Shown: positions 26,266 to 38,530, counted from the first letter of the stretch. The stretch: DNA of 64,000 bases from Candidatus Nitrotoga fabula (GCF_905221025.1 NZ_CAJNBL010000010.1:28752-92751); one strand, 5' to 3'. A program made the numbers and translations. Notes: generated by a model from the letters alone, not told the origin.

Positions 26266-27834
26266 GTGACACAGAAACCCATCCAGATTATCGACACCGA
26301 TCTACCCGCACTGCTGCGTTCCATAGTCTCCAACCATCCAAACCATACTGCCATTCGTTTCGAAGGCAAGGACACCAGCTTCCACGAATTTACGGCACTC
26401 ACTGACCGTGTGGCCGCCGGACTGCACGCGAAAGGGATTCGTAAGGGGAATCACGTCGGATTGTATTGTCCAAACTCTGAGGCATTCGCCGTAGCGTATT
26501 TCGGCATCATCAAAGCCGGGGCCACTGTAGCGCCAATCAATCTCCTGTTCAAACCGTCAGAGATCGAGTACATACTGCGCGATGCAGATGCAGTCGGGCT
26601 GATCTATCACGAACTGTTTGCTGATTCGGTCCATGCCTTCCGGAACCAGTTGCCCGGTCTGAAAACGTTCATTCGTATCGGTACTGCACAACCGGAAACG
26701 GGCGACCATGCCTGGGCGGATATCGCATCTGCCACTGCACCCGTTCCGAGCGTTTCATTCAATCCCGCAAGCGATGTCGTTTCAATACTATATACATCGG
26801 GCACAACCGGGCAACCCAAAGGAGCGATGCTCACGCACCGGAACCTTGCCAGCAACACCGCCAGCGTTATGGAAGCCATGCATTTCACAGCCGGCGAAAC
26901 CGTCATTCTGACGGTATTACCGATGTTTCATGCTTTTGCCGCAACCGCATGCATGCTGACGCCGCTACTGCATGGGCTTACCTTCGTGCCCGTTCCCAGG
27001 TTTGATCCTGGCTCGCTCGGGGATACGATTATACAGTCGGGCGCGAATGTCCTGATGGCTGTCCCCAGCATGTTCAACGCACTGCTGCGCTTGCCCGACG
27101 AGCAGGTCTCTAAATTTCGCGGCCTGAAGTACTGCGTTTCCGGTGGCGCCGCAATGCCGGTAGAGCTGATGAAAAGGTTCGAGCAACGTTTTGGCGTGGC
27201 CATATACGAAGGGGACGGGCCCACTGAGTGTTCTCCGGTTACCTGTGTCAACCCGATCAACGGCACACGCAAACATGCATCGGTCGGCCTGCCTGTGCCG
27301 CGCGTAAAGATGAGCATACGCGACAAACAGGGACAGGAGGTTGCCACAAGTGCCATTGGCGAAATCTGCGTGTGCGGCCCAAGCATCATGAAGGGCTACT
27401 GGAAACGTCCCGCCGAAACAGCCGAAAGCTTCTACGGGGACTGGTTCCGTACCGGGGATTTGGGATATCAGGATGCCGATGGGTATTTCTTTATCGTCGA
27501 CCGCATCAAGGACATGGTGATCGTAAACGGCATGAATGTTTACCCACGCAAGGTGGAAGATGTTCTTTATCGGGATGCACGCATCCTGGAAGCGGCGGTT
27601 ATTGGCGAACCGAATAAAACCCACGGCGAGATCCCCGTCGCATTTGTCGTCCTGCAACCCGGGCAATCGGCAGGCTCCGCCGATATCCGCAGGTTCTGCG
27701 CACAACACCTGGGAGCCTTCGAAATTCCACGCAAATTCATCTTCGTCGATGCCCTGCCGAAAAATGCCGCGGGTAAAATCCTTAAGCGGGAGCTGCGCAG
27801 ACATGGCGAAATCGAGCGTGGCATAGAATGCTGA
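26266..27834 (+). CDS. AMP-dependent long-chain fatty acid-CoA ligase family protein
   Basis: This adenylate-forming enzyme activates a carboxylic acid with ATP and transfers it to CoA. The 522 residues carry all core motifs: the phosphate loop ILYTSGTTGQPKGAML (174-189), YEGDGPTECSPV, the hinge region RTGDLGYQDADGYFFIVDR, then KDMVIVNGMNVYPRKVEDVL and the catalytic-Lys tail NAAGKILKREL. The sequence most resembles medium and long chain fatty acyl ligases, but the exact acid cannot be read from it. The start is a GTG behind AGGGGGCG. By eye the gene is richer in G and C than its neighbours. It stands alone between an IS and prfB, so transfer is possible. Confidence 0.88.
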   Translation: MTQKPIQIIDTDLPALLRSIVSNHPNHTAIRFEGKDTSFHEFTALTDRVAAGLHAKGIRKGNHVGLYCPNSEAFAVAYFGIIKAGATVAPINLLFKPSEIEYILRDADAVGLIYHELFADSVHAFRNQLPGLKTFIRIGTAQPETGDHAWADIASATAPVPSVSFNPASDVVSILYTSGTTGQPKGAMLTHRNLASNTASVMEAMHFTAGETVILTVLPMFHAFAATACMLTPLLHGLTFVPVPRFDPGSLGDTIIQSGANVLMAVPSMFNALLRLPDEQVSKFRGLKYCVSGGAAMPVELMKRFEQRFGVAIYEGDGPTECSPVTCVNPINGTRKHASVGLPVPRVKMSIRDKQGQEVATSAIGEICVCGPSIMKGYWKRPAETAESFYGDWFRTGDLGYQDADGYFFIVDRIKDMVIVNGMNVYPRKVEDVLYRDARILEAAVIGEPNKTHGEIPVAFVVLQPGQSAGSADIRRFCAQHLGAFEIPRKFIFVDALPKNAAGKILKRELRRHGEIERGIEC

Positions 27835-27957
27835 TCCAGCATATTGTCAGCATTACCAATCCGGGCCAGATTCTGAATAGCGGTCCAGCATTTTTCCCGG
27901 CTGAAACTCTGCCCGGGCTTTCAGTTATAATTACCGTTATTTAAACAAGTCACAATC

Positions 27958-29062
27958 ATGGAAGCCGAACAACTCAACGCAATTACCCATCAGTTACAGG
28001 ATCTCCATTTGCGCAGTACTGAACTACGGAGGTATCTTTGACTTCGATGGCAAACAGGAACGGCTTGCCGAAGTCGTAATTCTTGCCGAAGACCCCTCTA
28101 TCTGGCAGGACAACAAACGGTCTCAGGAACTGGGGCGCGAACGGAAACTGCTGGAAGGCATCGTCCATACGCTTGATCAGCTAGGTCAGGATCTGGATAG
28201 CACAAGTGAACTGCTGGAGATGGCGCTGGAAGAAAATGACGATGCCGGCCTTCTAAGCATTTCGCAAGACATTCAAAAAATAGAGCAGAAAGTAGCGGAC
28301 ATGGAGTTCCGCCGCATGTTTTCCAAACCAATGGATTCCAACAACTGCTTCCTCGACATTCAGGCAGGTTCCGGAGGAACGGAAGCCCAGGACTGGGCCG
28401 CAATGCTGTTACGCATGTACCTGCGTTACTGCGAAAAAAAGGATTTTCAGGTCGAAGTGCTGGAACAGTCTGATGGAGAAGTAGCCGGCATCAAGAGTGC
28501 GATCCTGAAAATCACTGGTGAATATGCTTATGGCCATCTTCGAACCGAAACCGGGGTGCACCGGTTGGTGCGCAAATCTCCCTTTGATTCCGGTAACCGG
28601 CGGCACACATCCTTTTCCAGCGTATTCGTATATCCGGAAGTGGATGAATCCATTGAAATTGACATCAATCCGGCAGACTTGCGCGTAGACACTTACCGCG
28701 CCAGCGGCGCAGGCGGGCAACACATCAACAAGACCGATTCAGCTGTACGGATCACGCATATCCCTACCGGCATCGTGGTGCAATGCCAGAATGACCGGTC
28801 ACAGCACCGCAATCGCGCAGAAGCGATGGCCATGCTGAAATCACGCATGTACGAGGCTGAACTACGCAAACGCAATGCCGAAAAACAGCTTATGGAGGAC
28901 GAAAAAACCGACATCGGCTGGGGACATCAAATCCGCTCTTACGTACTGGACCAGTCCCGCATTAAGGATCTTCGTACCAACGTAGAAATCGGCAACACGC
29001 AAAGTGTTCTGGATGGAGATCTGGATGAATTTATTAGCGCCAGTTTGAAACAGGATGTGTAA
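27958..29062 (+). CDS. prfB: Peptide chain release factor 2 (programmed +1 frameshift)
   Basis: RF2 releases peptides at UGA and UAA. The gene is read in two parts: 27 codons from the ATG at 27958 to CTT at 28036-28038, then, skipping one base, 28040 to the stop at 29062, for 367 residues in all. The in-frame UGA at 28039 is the classic RF2 autoregulatory stop. The second part contains the SPF anticodon-like tripeptide ([12 protein letters not shown]), which marks RF2, and the universal catalytic [14 protein letters not shown]. Without the shift only a 27-residue peptide would form. lysS, the usual neighbour, is about 29 kb away. Confidence 0.97.
28027..28042 (+). promoter_or_regulatory. RF2 +1 frameshift site
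   Basis: The sequence CGGAGGTATCTTTGAC matches the conserved RF2 recoding site: an internal Shine-Dalgarno-like GGAGG, three bases, the slippery CTT, the UGA stop and a following C that weakens termination. When RF2 is scarce the ribosome slips +1 and reads GAC. Confidence 0.97.
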
Positions 29063-29578
29063 ACATCATGGTAACTATCATTAAATGGCTTTGTGTTTGG
29101 AACATGGAGCCATCCCTTGCATAGCCAGTAACAAACTGTATCCGACTGAGCTGGACCTCCCGACTATTTTCCATCTCTAAAGGTATCCAAACCTTTATGC
29201 CAAAGCAAACTGAAAACTGACACCCGGTACTCTTACCATAGGGCCAAAACACTACTGCCTGGCGAAGCAGCCGCCTGAAGAAATAATCACCCCAGCAAGC
29301 CAGTTCTTACGGCTTGCTTCCCCTTCCCCCCATTATCGTGAAAAAATTTAAATCATCTGCTCAATATCTATTTTATTGAAACCATGGAAACAACGATGTT
29401 GCATCATTGCAACCGACTGAGTTTCTAGAAAAATATTTAAATCCAGAACATGTCTTTTCTGTAAAATAATAGTTACAATTATCATTTGCATCTTATGCTG
29501 CCCGCCATCGCAAATATCCAGAAACAGGCAGTTTATTGCGCAACAGTCAATACCACGTATCACCCTGATTAAAAACAA
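29063..29578. other. Intergenic region between prfB and the RND efflux operon
   Basis: 516 bp with no supportable gene. It holds a hairpin at 29294-29318 (AGCAAGCC with GGCTTGCT, 9-base loop) and, nearer the efflux operon, a Fur-box-like sequence at 29465-29483. Confidence 0.5.
29294..29318 (+). terminator. Hairpin downstream of prfB
   Basis: A perfect 8-bp stem with a 9-base loop about 230 bp after prfB. The sequence behind it is C-rich rather than T-rich, so it is only a possible terminator. Confidence 0.35.
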
Positions 29579-30811
29579 ATGAAAAATAAACGCTTTTGGA
29601 TTGTGAGCGGAATTTTATTGGTTGCAGGACTTGCCATCCTTCTGTTTTATGGAACCCAGAAAAAACCTTCCCCATCCATGGGGCGCCACGGGAACAAAGA
29701 GAATGCCAACCGGCTCATTCCGGTAGCGGTGGCTACCGCCCAGTCAGGGGCCATTGATGTGATCATCAATGCGCTAGGCACAGTTACTGCGCTCAACACC
29801 GTTACCGTCAAGCCTCGGGTAGATGGTCAGCTTGTACGCGTGGCCTTTAGGGAAGGCCAGTTCGTGAACAAGGGAGACCTTCTTGCAGAAATTGACCCTC
29901 GCCCATTCCAGACACAGCTTGACCAGGCAAACGGTCAGTTAATTCGGGATCAGGCATTACTCGCCAATGCGAAGCTTGACCTGGATCGCTATCGGGGACT
30001 GCTGACCAAGGATTCAATAGCCAGGCAACAGGTCAACACCCAGGAATCTTTGGTCAGGCAATACGAGGGCACGGTCAAGGCGAACCAGGCTTTGGTAAAT
30101 AATGCACGGCTCCAGCTTGAATTCACCCACGTCAAGGCGCCGATTGCCGGTCGTCTCGGTTTGCGCCTTGTCGACAACGGTAATATGGTTCGGACAACAG
30201 ATACCAATGGATTAGTGGTTATTACCCAGATCCAGCCCATTACAGTAGTTTTTTCCATTCCATCGCATCATCTCTCTACCCTATTGGGTAGACTGCAAAC
30301 CGGTGATCCAATGACAGTCGAAGCCTGGGATCGTGAAGACCGGAATAGATTAGCAGTCGGCAAGCTGCTAACCGTAGACAACCAGATTGATACGACAACT
30401 GGCACGGTAAAACTCAAGGCCGAATTTACAAACTCTGACAATGCTCTTTTCCCGAACCAGTTTGTCAATGTTCACCTGCGTACTGAAACACTGCATGGAG
30501 TGACTTTAATTCCAGTCTCGTCTACCCAACAGGGCATACAGGGTACTTTTCTTTATGTGGTAGATAAACGCAATACCGTCATCCTTAAACCTGTGACACT
30601 CGGACCGGTTTCAGGCAACCTTGTAGCAGTAGACAAAGGGTTGGTTCCAGGGGAACAGGTTGTCATCGATGGTGCTGACAAGCTACGTCAGGGTGCCCGG
30701 GTTGAAATTATACGCCCCGGCAGACTAAACGCAGCAGAGAGAGGGCACCCTAAAGGCGACGCGTACCGGGAGCAGCATAAAGCTCCCAGCGGAAATCAGG
30801 GTGGAGGATGA
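29579..30811 (+). CDS. mdtA: RND efflux periplasmic adaptor (MdtA-like)
   Basis: This membrane fusion protein bridges an inner membrane RND pump and an outer membrane channel. The 410 residues have one N-terminal membrane anchor (about 7-25). The split biotinyl-lipoyl domain follows ([30 protein letters not shown], quoted by its conserved DGQL..V..GQ.V..GD.L), with a helical hairpin at 110-170 and a second lipoyl half [17 protein letters not shown]. The beta-barrel and membrane-proximal domains close it. It overlaps the first pump gene by 4 bp. MdtABC-type systems export bile salts, novobiocin and similar compounds; the substrate here is unknown. Confidence 0.9.
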   Translation: MKNKRFWIVSGILLVAGLAILLFYGTQKKPSPSMGRHGNKENANRLIPVAVATAQSGAIDVIINALGTVTALNTVTVKPRVDGQLVRVAFREGQFVNKGDLLAEIDPRPFQTQLDQANGQLIRDQALLANAKLDLDRYRGLLTKDSIARQQVNTQESLVRQYEGTVKANQALVNNARLQLEFTHVKAPIAGRLGLRLVDNGNMVRTTDTNGLVVITQIQPITVVFSIPSHHLSTLLGRLQTGDPMTVEAWDREDRNRLAVGKLLTVDNQIDTTTGTVKLKAEFTNSDNALFPNQFVNVHLRTETLHGVTLIPVSSTQQGIQGTFLYVVDKRNTVILKPVTLGPVSGNLVAVDKGLVPGEQVVIDGADKLRQGARVEIIRPGRLNAAERGHPKGDAYREQHKAPSGNQGGG

Positions 30812-33800
30812 ATTTTTCACATCTTTTTATTATCCGGCCAGTAGCTACCTCCCTGCTAATGGCAGCCATCCTGCTGTCGGGAATGCTGGCCTACCGATTA
30901 CTGCCGATATCTGCATTACCGGAGGTGGATTACCCGACTATTCTGGTTACCACTTTTTACCCTGGTGCAAGCCCGGACGTAACGACATCTTCCATTACCG
31001 CTCCTCTCGAGCGGCAGTTCGGACAAATCCCAGGCCTGAATCAGATGTCCTCCAGCAGTTCAGGAGGAGCATCCGTCATTACATTGCAGTTTGGACTGGA
31101 TATCAGCCTGGATGTGGCTGAACAAGGGGTGCAGGCAGCAATCAACGCTGCCAATTCCTTTCTTCCGGCTGATCTGCCAATGCCTCCTGTGTACAGCAAG
31201 GTTAATCCGGCGGATGCTCCCATCATTACAATGGCCATCACTTCCGAGACTTTACCACTGCCTAAGGTACAAGATCTTGTAGATACCCGCCTGGCACAAA
31301 AAATTTCACAGTTGCCCGGCGTTGGCCTCGTTAGCATCGGGGGCGGCCAGAGACCTGCGGTACGCATCCAGGCCAATCCCAAAGCCCTGGCCGCACACGG
31401 CCTAAATCTGGAAGACATCCGCGCTGCTATCGGAAATGCCAATGTAAACATGCCAAAGGGAAGTTTTGACGGCCCAGCGCGCTCTTCTACTCTCGATGCC
31501 AATGACCAGCTAAAATCGGCCGAGGAATATCGAAATCTTATCGTCGCCTGGCGCAATGGCTCGCCAATTCGTTTAAAAGACATTGCAGATACCATTGATA
31601 GCGCGGAGAACACGCGCCTTGCTGCCTGGTCCAACCAAACACGGGCCGTAATACTTAACATCCGGCGTCAACCAGGATCCAATGTTGTAGAAACGGCAGA
31701 CCGCGTCCATAAACTTCTGCCTCAATTACACGCTACCTTACCCGGTGCCATCCAGGTAAAAATACTTACGGACCGGACGAATGCGATCCGCAACTCGATA
31801 GAAGATGTCAGCTATGAACTGATGCTCTCTATCGCTCTGGTGGTAATGGTAATTTTCCTTTTCCTGCGCAATGGCCGTGCAACCTTTATCCCGGCCATTA
31901 CAGTACCGCTGTCACTTGTCGGTACTTTGGGAATCATGTACCTGGCTGGCTTCAGCATCAATAACCTGACGCTGATGGCGCTCATTATTGCAACCGGATT
32001 TGTGGTGGATGACGCTATCGTGATGATCGAAAATATCACGCGCCATATTGAGGCCGGAGATTCGCCCCTGCAAGCTGCACTCAAAGGTTCAAGGCAAATT
32101 AGCTTCACCATCATTTCCCTTACCCTGTCTCTCATTGCAGTGCTGATTCCCCTGCTATTCATGGAAGAAGTGGTTGGCCGCCTGTTTCGTGAATTTGCCA
32201 TTACTCTCGCCGTAGCCATCCTAATTTCCGCAGCAGTATCCCTGACACTCACCCCCATGATGTGCGCAAGATTACTTCAACATGTACCGGCTATACACCA
32301 GGGCCATTTTTATAAAATAAGCGAAGGGGTTTTCAACAGGTTAATCCTGCATTATGGAGCAATGCTCAACTGGGTGCTGGACCGGCAATTTTTCATACTC
32401 ATGGTGGCAGGCGGCACACTGGTTTTGACCATATTGCTGTACATACTGATACCCAAAGGTTTTTTTCCGATACAGGATACCGGAGCTATTCAAGGCATGA
32501 CCAGAGCGCCACAGACTATTTCCTTTTCTGCAATGGCGGAACGCCAGCAGGCAGTTGCCCGGATTATCCTCAAAGACCCTGCAGTAGAAAGCCTTGCATC
32601 CTTTATTGGCGTGGATGGCACCAATGTTACCCTGAACAGTGGCCGCATGACCATCAACCTAAAACCCAGGAGTATGCGCAATGCCACAGCAACCGATGTA
32701 ATTCGCCGGTTACAGACAAAACTATCCCTGGTGCCAGGAATCGAGATGTACATGCAACCAGTGCAGGACCTGACAATCGAAACGCGGGTAAGCAGTACCC
32801 AGTTTCAATACAGCATTGAAAGCGTCAGTCAGGCTGAATTAGCTGGATGGGTACCCAGAATTTTGGAGCACCTCCGCAAATTACCTGAACTGATTGATGT
32901 TGATAGCGATCTACAGAACCATGGATCACAGGTTTATATTGAAATCGACCGGGACACGGCAGGACGGCTCGGGATTACTCCTGCCGCAATCGATAATTCA
33001 CTGTACAACGCCTTTGGACAGCGACTCATATCAACTATTTTTACCCAGTCCAGTCTTTACCGGGTTGTGTTGGAGGTCAAAAAAGAATTTCAGCAAGGAC
33101 CCGCTGCACTAAATGATATTTACGTAATTTCACTTAATGGTAACCCTATACCCTTATCGTCAATCGCCCGTATTTCAGAGCATGCAACCCCGCTATCCAT
33201 CAACCACCTCAACCAGTTTCCTTCGGCTACTATCTCCTTTAACCTCGCACCTGATGTCTCTCTGGGCGAAGCAGAAGCCGCAATTCATGCCGCGGAACAA
33301 GAAATTAGACTACCCCCCAGTATTCAAACCAGCTTTCAGGGTACTACCCTCGCCTTCAAGGAATCTCAAAGAAACATACTGCTACTGATCATTGCATCCA
33401 TCATAACCATGTACATCGTTCTGGGTGTACTTTATGAAAGCTACGTGCATCCCATCACCATTCTTTCAACGCTTCCTTCTGCCGGAGTTGGGGCATTGCT
33501 GGCACTTCTGGTATCCCGCACTGACCTTGGAATAATCGGCATTATCGGAATTATTCTGTTAATTGGTATTGTCAAGAAAAATGCAATCATGATGATTGAT
33601 TTTGCCCTGGATGCGGAGCGCAATGAAGGCAGAAAGCCACGCGATGCAATCTTTAATGCCTGTCTGTTACGTTTCCGACCCATTCTGATGACTACAATGT
33701 GCGCCCTGCTTGCAGCACTTCCATTAATGCTTGGCACCGGTGTCGGCTCTGAATTACGTCACCCTCTGGGCATTACCATGGTTGGAGGGCTATTGGCAAG

Positions 33801-33897
33801 CCAGCTGCTTACCCTGTTTACTACACCCGTTATTTATCTTGCCTTTGACCGGTGGGGAAAACGCTTCAAATCATCCATGACTCCCGACTATACATGA
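30808..33897 (+). CDS. mdtB: RND efflux pump subunit (MdtB-like)
   Basis: This inner membrane proton-driven pump has 1029 residues and the standard 12-helix RND layout with two large periplasmic loops. Landmarks are the N-terminal [19 protein letters not shown], the proton relay in helix 4 ([16 protein letters not shown]) and [18 protein letters not shown] in helix 10-11. In MdtBC systems two different subunits form the heterotrimer, which fits the second, related gene immediately downstream. The start overlaps the adaptor gene by 4 bp. Confidence 0.92.
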   Translation: MNFSHLFIIRPVATSLLMAAILLSGMLAYRLLPISALPEVDYPTILVTTFYPGASPDVTTSSITAPLERQFGQIPGLNQMSSSSSGGASVITLQFGLDISLDVAEQGVQAAINAANSFLPADLPMPPVYSKVNPADAPIITMAITSETLPLPKVQDLVDTRLAQKISQLPGVGLVSIGGGQRPAVRIQANPKALAAHGLNLEDIRAAIGNANVNMPKGSFDGPARSSTLDANDQLKSAEEYRNLIVAWRNGSPIRLKDIADTIDSAENTRLAAWSNQTRAVILNIRRQPGSNVVETADRVHKLLPQLHATLPGAIQVKILTDRTNAIRNSIEDVSYELMLSIALVVMVIFLFLRNGRATFIPAITVPLSLVGTLGIMYLAGFSINNLTLMALIIATGFVVDDAIVMIENITRHIEAGDSPLQAALKGSRQISFTIISLTLSLIAVLIPLLFMEEVVGRLFREFAITLAVAILISAAVSLTLTPMMCARLLQHVPAIHQGHFYKISEGVFNRLILHYGAMLNWVLDRQFFILMVAGGTLVLTILLYILIPKGFFPIQDTGAIQGMTRAPQTISFSAMAERQQAVARIILKDPAVESLASFIGVDGTNVTLNSGRMTINLKPRSMRNATATDVIRRLQTKLSLVPGIEMYMQPVQDLTIETRVSSTQFQYSIESVSQAELAGWVPRILEHLRKLPELIDVDSDLQNHGSQVYIEIDRDTAGRLGITPAAIDNSLYNAFGQRLISTIFTQSSLYRVVLEVKKEFQQGPAALNDIYVISLNGNPIPLSSIARISEHATPLSINHLNQFPSATISFNLAPDVSLGEAEAAIHAAEQEIRLPPSIQTSFQGTTLAFKESQRNILLLIIASIITMYIVLGVLYESYVHPITILSTLPSAGVGALLALLVSRTDLGIIGIIGIILLIGIVKKNAIMMIDFALDAERNEGRKPRDAIFNACLLRFRPILMTTMCALLAALPLMLGTGVGSELRHPLGITMVGGLLASQLLTLFTTPVIYLAFDRWGKRFKSSMTPDYT

Positions 33898-33919
33898 AGC
33901 TTACCCCAATTTTTCTGTG

Positions 33920-36900
33920 ATGCACTTGTCAGAAACCTTCATAAAACGACCCGTTGCCACTACGCTACTTGCACTGTGGATTCTACTGCTGGGGGCAGTG
34001 GCCTATAAGCTGCTTCCCGTAGCAGCCTTGCCACAGGTTGATTTTCCAACAATATCCGTGCAGGCAAATCTTCCTGGGGCCAACCCGGAAACAATGGCTG
34101 CCACTGTGGCTACCCCGCTTGAAAGATCACTAGGACAGATCTCCGGAGTCACCGAAATCAGTTCAACCAGTTCCCTCGGACTGACTCGAATTACCTTGCA
34201 ATTCGATATGAGCCGCAATATTGACGGCGCTGCGCGTGATGTTCAGGCCGCAATAAATGCATCACGAAACCTGCTACCCACCAGCCTACCCAATACCCCT
34301 GTCTACCGCAAGGTCAATCCCAGCGATGCACCGATCATGATTCTGGCGCTTACATCAGAAACCTTGAGCCGAGGACAGATGTATGATGCTGCCTCGACCA
34401 TCCTGGCTCAAAAAATATCCCGGTTAAAAGGAATTGGCATGGTAACCGTGGGCGGAGGCTCACTGCCGGCCGTGCGGGTGCTGCTCAACCCCAATGCCAT
34501 GAATAAATACGGCATCAGCACTGAAGATGTAAGAGCTGCAATCATCGCTACCAATGTGAATCGGCCCAAAGGGTCACTGGAAAAAAAAGAACAGTCCTGG
34601 CAGATACTAGCCAACGATCAAGCAAAAATCGCAGCGGAGTACCTTCCGACAATTATTGCCTATCGTGGGAACGCACCGGTACGTCTCTCCGACATTGCCA
34701 GGGTAGAAGATTCTGTACAGGACATCCGGAATGCCGGGCAATTTAATGGCAAACCTGCAATCATGCTGATCCTGAATCGCGAAGCAGGTGCCAATATTAT
34801 TGAAACCGTAGATCAGGTAAAGAATCTCTTGCCCAATCTGCGCGCTTCCATACCGGCAGCCATGAATCTGTCCGTAGCATCCGACCGGACTCCGACGATC
34901 CGCGCTTCGCTGGAAGGAGTCGAACACGCACTGATCATTGCAATCATCCTGGTAGTATTCATCGTATTTCTTTTTCTCCGGGATGCCCGGGCTACTCTGA
35001 TCCCTGGCGTTGCGGTCACCGTATCGTTAGTAGGGACATTTGGAGTCATGTATCTGGCCGGTTTCAGCCTGAACAATATTTCTCTGATGGCCATTACTGT
35101 TGCGACCGGTTTTGTCGTAGACGATGCTGTGGTTATGCTGGAAAACATATCCCGCCACATCGATAATGGCATTCCCCCCTTTGAAGCCGCAATAAAAGGA
35201 GCAGGCGAAGTAAGTTTTACCGTGGTGTCAATGAGCTTGTCCCTGGTGGCAGTATTTATACCTATTTTATTAATGGAAGGAATTGTCGGGCGTCTGTTTC
35301 GCGAATTTTCCATCACACTTTCAGCAGGCGTACTCATATCCCTGCTTGTTTCACTCACCATTACCCCCATGATGTGCGCAAGGCTATTGCGACCACGATC
35401 CGTATTAGCCCCTGGGCGTTTCCTTCAGGCGACTGATCGCATTTACCAGTTATTACTGCACGGCTATCGGGTATCCCTGGACTGGGCACTCGCACATGGT
35501 CGCCTCATGCTCATCATGCTCCTCGCCACGGTATGCCTTAATATTTATCTTTATACAGTCATTCCCAAAGGTTTTTTTCCTCAACAGGACAGCGGGCGAT
35601 TAATGGGTGCCATACAGGCAGACCAGGGGATCTCATTTCAGGCAATGCAAGAAAAATTGTCGACTTTCATCAATATCATTAACCAGGATCCCGCCGTAGA
35701 AAGTGTCGTAGGCTTCACCGGTGGAGGGCCGGTCAACACCGGTCGCGTTTTTGTGGGGCTGAAGCCGCTGGCCGAACGTCAGGTATCCGCGGAAAAGGTT
35801 ATCTCCCGATTACGACGCAAACTCAATCTTGTACCCGGAGCTAACCTGTTCCTGCAATCTGTCCAGGACATCAGAATGGGCGGTCGTGTAAGCAATGCGC
35901 AATATCAATATACTCTTCAAGCAGATAACATTGATGAATTGCGTACCTGGGAACCGGTCATTCGCCGTGCATTGCATACACTACCACAGCTTGCGGATGT
36001 GAATACCGACCAGCAGGACAAAGGGGAAAATACATCCCTGATCATCGACCGTGATGCCGCCACAAGACTTGGAATCTCGCAGCGACTGATCGATACGACA
36101 TTAAACAATTTATTTGGCCAGCGCCAGATATCAACAATATACAACCCATTGAACCAGTACCGCGTGGTTATGGAAGCGGCTCCTGAATACTTGCAGAATC
36201 CGGAAACTCTTAAAAGCGTATTATTTATTGCCCCGGGGGGGCTGCAAATACCACTGGCCGCTTTCGCCCGTTGGGAAGAAACGCCCACACCATTAGCGAT
36301 CAATCATCAGGGACAATTTGCCGCTTCAACCATTTCATTCAATCTGTCGGATGGCGTTTCACTTTCAGAAGCCACACGTGCAATTGATGAAGCAATGGCA
36401 AGAACAGGGGCGCCCTCTTCTATACAGGGAAGTTTTCAGGGGACGGCCAAAGCTTTCCAGATGTCTCTTGCCAACCAGCCTATACTCGTTCTCTCTGCCC
36501 TGGTTGCAGTATACCTTGTGCTCGGCATACTTTATGAAAGCTATATTCATCCCATAACCATCCTCTCGACCTTGCCTTCAGCCGGTGTCGGGGCGATTCT
36601 TGCCCTGCTCGCTTTCAGAATGGATTTCAGTATCATTGCCATGATTGGTATCATACTGCTTATCGGTATTGTTAAGAAAAATGCGATTCTCATAATCGAT
36701 TTTGCTCTTGAAGCTGAACGGAAACGCGGCTTAAGCCCGCGCAACGCTATCCATGAAGCCTGCATTTTGCGGTTTCGTCCAATTATGATGACTACCATGG
36801 CAGCCTTGCTGGGTGCCGTTCCTCTCGCAATTGGCACTGGAATGGGCTCTGAACTGCGCCAGCCACTCGGAATCTCTATTGTTGGCGGACTGATTGTCAG

Positions 36901-37027
36901 CCAGTTATTAACGTTATATACAACCCCTGTCATTTATCTGTATCTTGATCAGCTGCGTCTTTTTAACAAAGGAAACAGACAGTCACGGTCTGGCCATCAA
37001 GCTCTGAAGATTACAGAATCCTCATGA
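33920..37027 (+). CDS. mdtC: RND efflux pump subunit (MdtC-like)
   Basis: The second RND subunit (1035 residues from the ATG at 33920; a GTG one codon earlier is possible) is clearly paralogous to the preceding one. It shares the [16 protein letters not shown] start, [17 protein letters not shown] in helix 4 and [19 protein letters not shown]. It lies 22 bp after the first subunit, and the pair should assemble with the adaptor. In the E. coli MdtBC heterotrimer, MdtC carries drug binding and MdtB mainly proton flow; applying that split here is inference. Confidence 0.92.
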   Translation: MHLSETFIKRPVATTLLALWILLLGAVAYKLLPVAALPQVDFPTISVQANLPGANPETMAATVATPLERSLGQISGVTEISSTSSLGLTRITLQFDMSRNIDGAARDVQAAINASRNLLPTSLPNTPVYRKVNPSDAPIMILALTSETLSRGQMYDAASTILAQKISRLKGIGMVTVGGGSLPAVRVLLNPNAMNKYGISTEDVRAAIIATNVNRPKGSLEKKEQSWQILANDQAKIAAEYLPTIIAYRGNAPVRLSDIARVEDSVQDIRNAGQFNGKPAIMLILNREAGANIIETVDQVKNLLPNLRASIPAAMNLSVASDRTPTIRASLEGVEHALIIAIILVVFIVFLFLRDARATLIPGVAVTVSLVGTFGVMYLAGFSLNNISLMAITVATGFVVDDAVVMLENISRHIDNGIPPFEAAIKGAGEVSFTVVSMSLSLVAVFIPILLMEGIVGRLFREFSITLSAGVLISLLVSLTITPMMCARLLRPRSVLAPGRFLQATDRIYQLLLHGYRVSLDWALAHGRLMLIMLLATVCLNIYLYTVIPKGFFPQQDSGRLMGAIQADQGISFQAMQEKLSTFINIINQDPAVESVVGFTGGGPVNTGRVFVGLKPLAERQVSAEKVISRLRRKLNLVPGANLFLQSVQDIRMGGRVSNAQYQYTLQADNIDELRTWEPVIRRALHTLPQLADVNTDQQDKGENTSLIIDRDAATRLGISQRLIDTTLNNLFGQRQISTIYNPLNQYRVVMEAAPEYLQNPETLKSVLFIAPGGLQIPLAAFARWEETPTPLAINHQGQFAASTISFNLSDGVSLSEATRAIDEAMARTGAPSSIQGSFQGTAKAFQMSLANQPILVLSALVAVYLVLGILYESYIHPITILSTLPSAGVGAILALLAFRMDFSIIAMIGIILLIGIVKKNAILIIDFALEAERKRGLSPRNAIHEACILRFRPIMMTTMAALLGAVPLAIGTGMGSELRQPLGISIVGGLIVSQLLTLYTTPVIYLYLDQLRLFNKGNRQSRSGHQALKITESS

Positions 37028-37079
37028 GTCATGACAGGTTAACCGGGACTGGCATTTTTACCCAGAACACATTTTTCCC

Positions 37080-38510
37080 ATGAAGCATTTTATTATTTTA
37101 TGGTTTACCATACTGAACCTGGCAGGCTGTGCCTTAGGTCCGGATTACAAACGTCCCCATGTCATTCCACCAGCGAGCTACAAGACCCCCCCTCCGCACT
37201 GGAAATTTGCAAAACCTGGCGATCATCATCCCCGCGGCATGTGGTGGGAAATATTTAATGATATTCAGCTCAATGCACTGGTACAGCAAGTATCCATCTC
37301 CAACCAGAATATTCATAGTTCCGAAGCACAATACCGGCAAGCGCTCGCCCTTGTGAATGCGGCACGTGCACGACACTTTCCGGTTATATCTGGAACCTTT
37401 GCCAATACCAGAGGACAGGGAACAGCCGCAACAAACAGCGGGGTAACCATTCCCGGCATCCCCAGATCGGGGATAACTGAAACAAACCGGTTATTGGCAA
37501 CCATTTCATGGGAAGCAGATCTGTGGGGACGCATAGGGCGCACGGTTGAATCTAACCAGGCAGCCGCAGAAGCCAGTGCAGCCGATCTGCAATCAGCCCT
37601 GCTGAGTATTCAATCATTGCTGGTACAAACTTACTTTCAGCTGCGCATAAACGATATACAACGCCAATTGCTGGAACAAACTGCCATCGCATACCAAAAA
37701 TCATTGAAAATTACACAAAATCGTTATAGTGCCGGTATTGCTGGACGTTCTGATGTAGTACAGGCAGAAACGCAGTTAAAAGCAATCCAGGCACAAGCCC
37801 TTGATCTTGGTGTCGAAAGAGCACAGTTTGAACATGCAATCGCCGTCCTGATCGGGAAATCCCCGTCCAACTTTACACTTAAGCCAAGCACCGTTGTTCC
37901 AGTGCTTCCAGAGTTACCACCCGGCTTTCCTTCCGAATTGCTGGAGCGACGCCCGGATATTGCAGCAGCAGAGCGACGCGTTCAGGCAGCAAATGCACAG
38001 ATAGGCGTCACCCAGGCCGCCTTCTTCCCGTCCCTGATACTTGGAGCATCAACAGGGTATCAAAGCTCAGTGCTTGCAGATTTGCTATCCTCATCCCAAC
38101 AGATATGGTCTATCGGACCGAATATTGCGGTCGCGCTATTTGATGGTGGACTTCGGGCCTCACAAAAAGAACAGGCCATTGCGTTGTATAACAAAAGCGT
38201 AGCCGATTACCGCCAGACCGTTCTAACTGGATTCCAGGAAGTGGAAGACCAACTCTCAACACTGCGCATCCTGAGTGAAGAAGCCAAGGTTCAACAGGCA
38301 GCGAAGCTGGCTGCGCAAGAATCGGTTATGCTTTTCCATAACCAGTATAAAGCAGGTACGGTGAGTTATCTGAATGTGGTTACAGCCCAGGCAAGCGCTT
38401 TGGATGCGGAAATCCGCAGCCTGAGCATAACCGGGCGAAGTCTGGTTGCCAGCGCGATTTTACTTAAAGCACTCGGAGGAGATTGGCGATCCGCATCATT
38501 GCCCATGTAA
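37080..38510 (+). CDS. NodT-family outer membrane factor lipoprotein of the RND operon
   Basis: The 476-residue protein is a TolC-like channel of the NodT and OprM type. It has a lipoprotein signal with lipobox LNLAGC (Cys 17), GPDYKRPHV after it, and two OEP repeats. Each repeat ends in the usual helical segments, such as ELLERRPDIAAAERRVQAAN and DGGLRASQKEQAIALYNKSVADY (partly quoted). It lies 52 bp after the second pump gene and completes a self-contained tripartite system, unlike E. coli mdtABC, which borrows TolC. Confidence 0.92.
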   Translation: MKHFIILWFTILNLAGCALGPDYKRPHVIPPASYKTPPPHWKFAKPGDHHPRGMWWEIFNDIQLNALVQQVSISNQNIHSSEAQYRQALALVNAARARHFPVISGTFANTRGQGTAATNSGVTIPGIPRSGITETNRLLATISWEADLWGRIGRTVESNQAAAEASAADLQSALLSIQSLLVQTYFQLRINDIQRQLLEQTAIAYQKSLKITQNRYSAGIAGRSDVVQAETQLKAIQAQALDLGVERAQFEHAIAVLIGKSPSNFTLKPSTVVPVLPELPPGFPSELLERRPDIAAAERRVQAANAQIGVTQAAFFPSLILGASTGYQSSVLADLLSSSQQIWSIGPNIAVALFDGGLRASQKEQAIALYNKSVADYRQTVLTGFQEVEDQLSTLRILSEEAKVQQAAKLAAQESVMLFHNQYKAGTVSYLNVVTAQASALDAEIRSLSITGRSLVASAILLKALGGDWRSASLPM

Positions 38511-38530
38511 AGCGAAACGATTTTGTACCA

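Noticed and set aside
26965..27804. 279-codon minus-strand frame opposite the acyl-CoA ligase
   Set aside because: Shadow in GC-richer DNA; the ligase motifs are on the plus strand.
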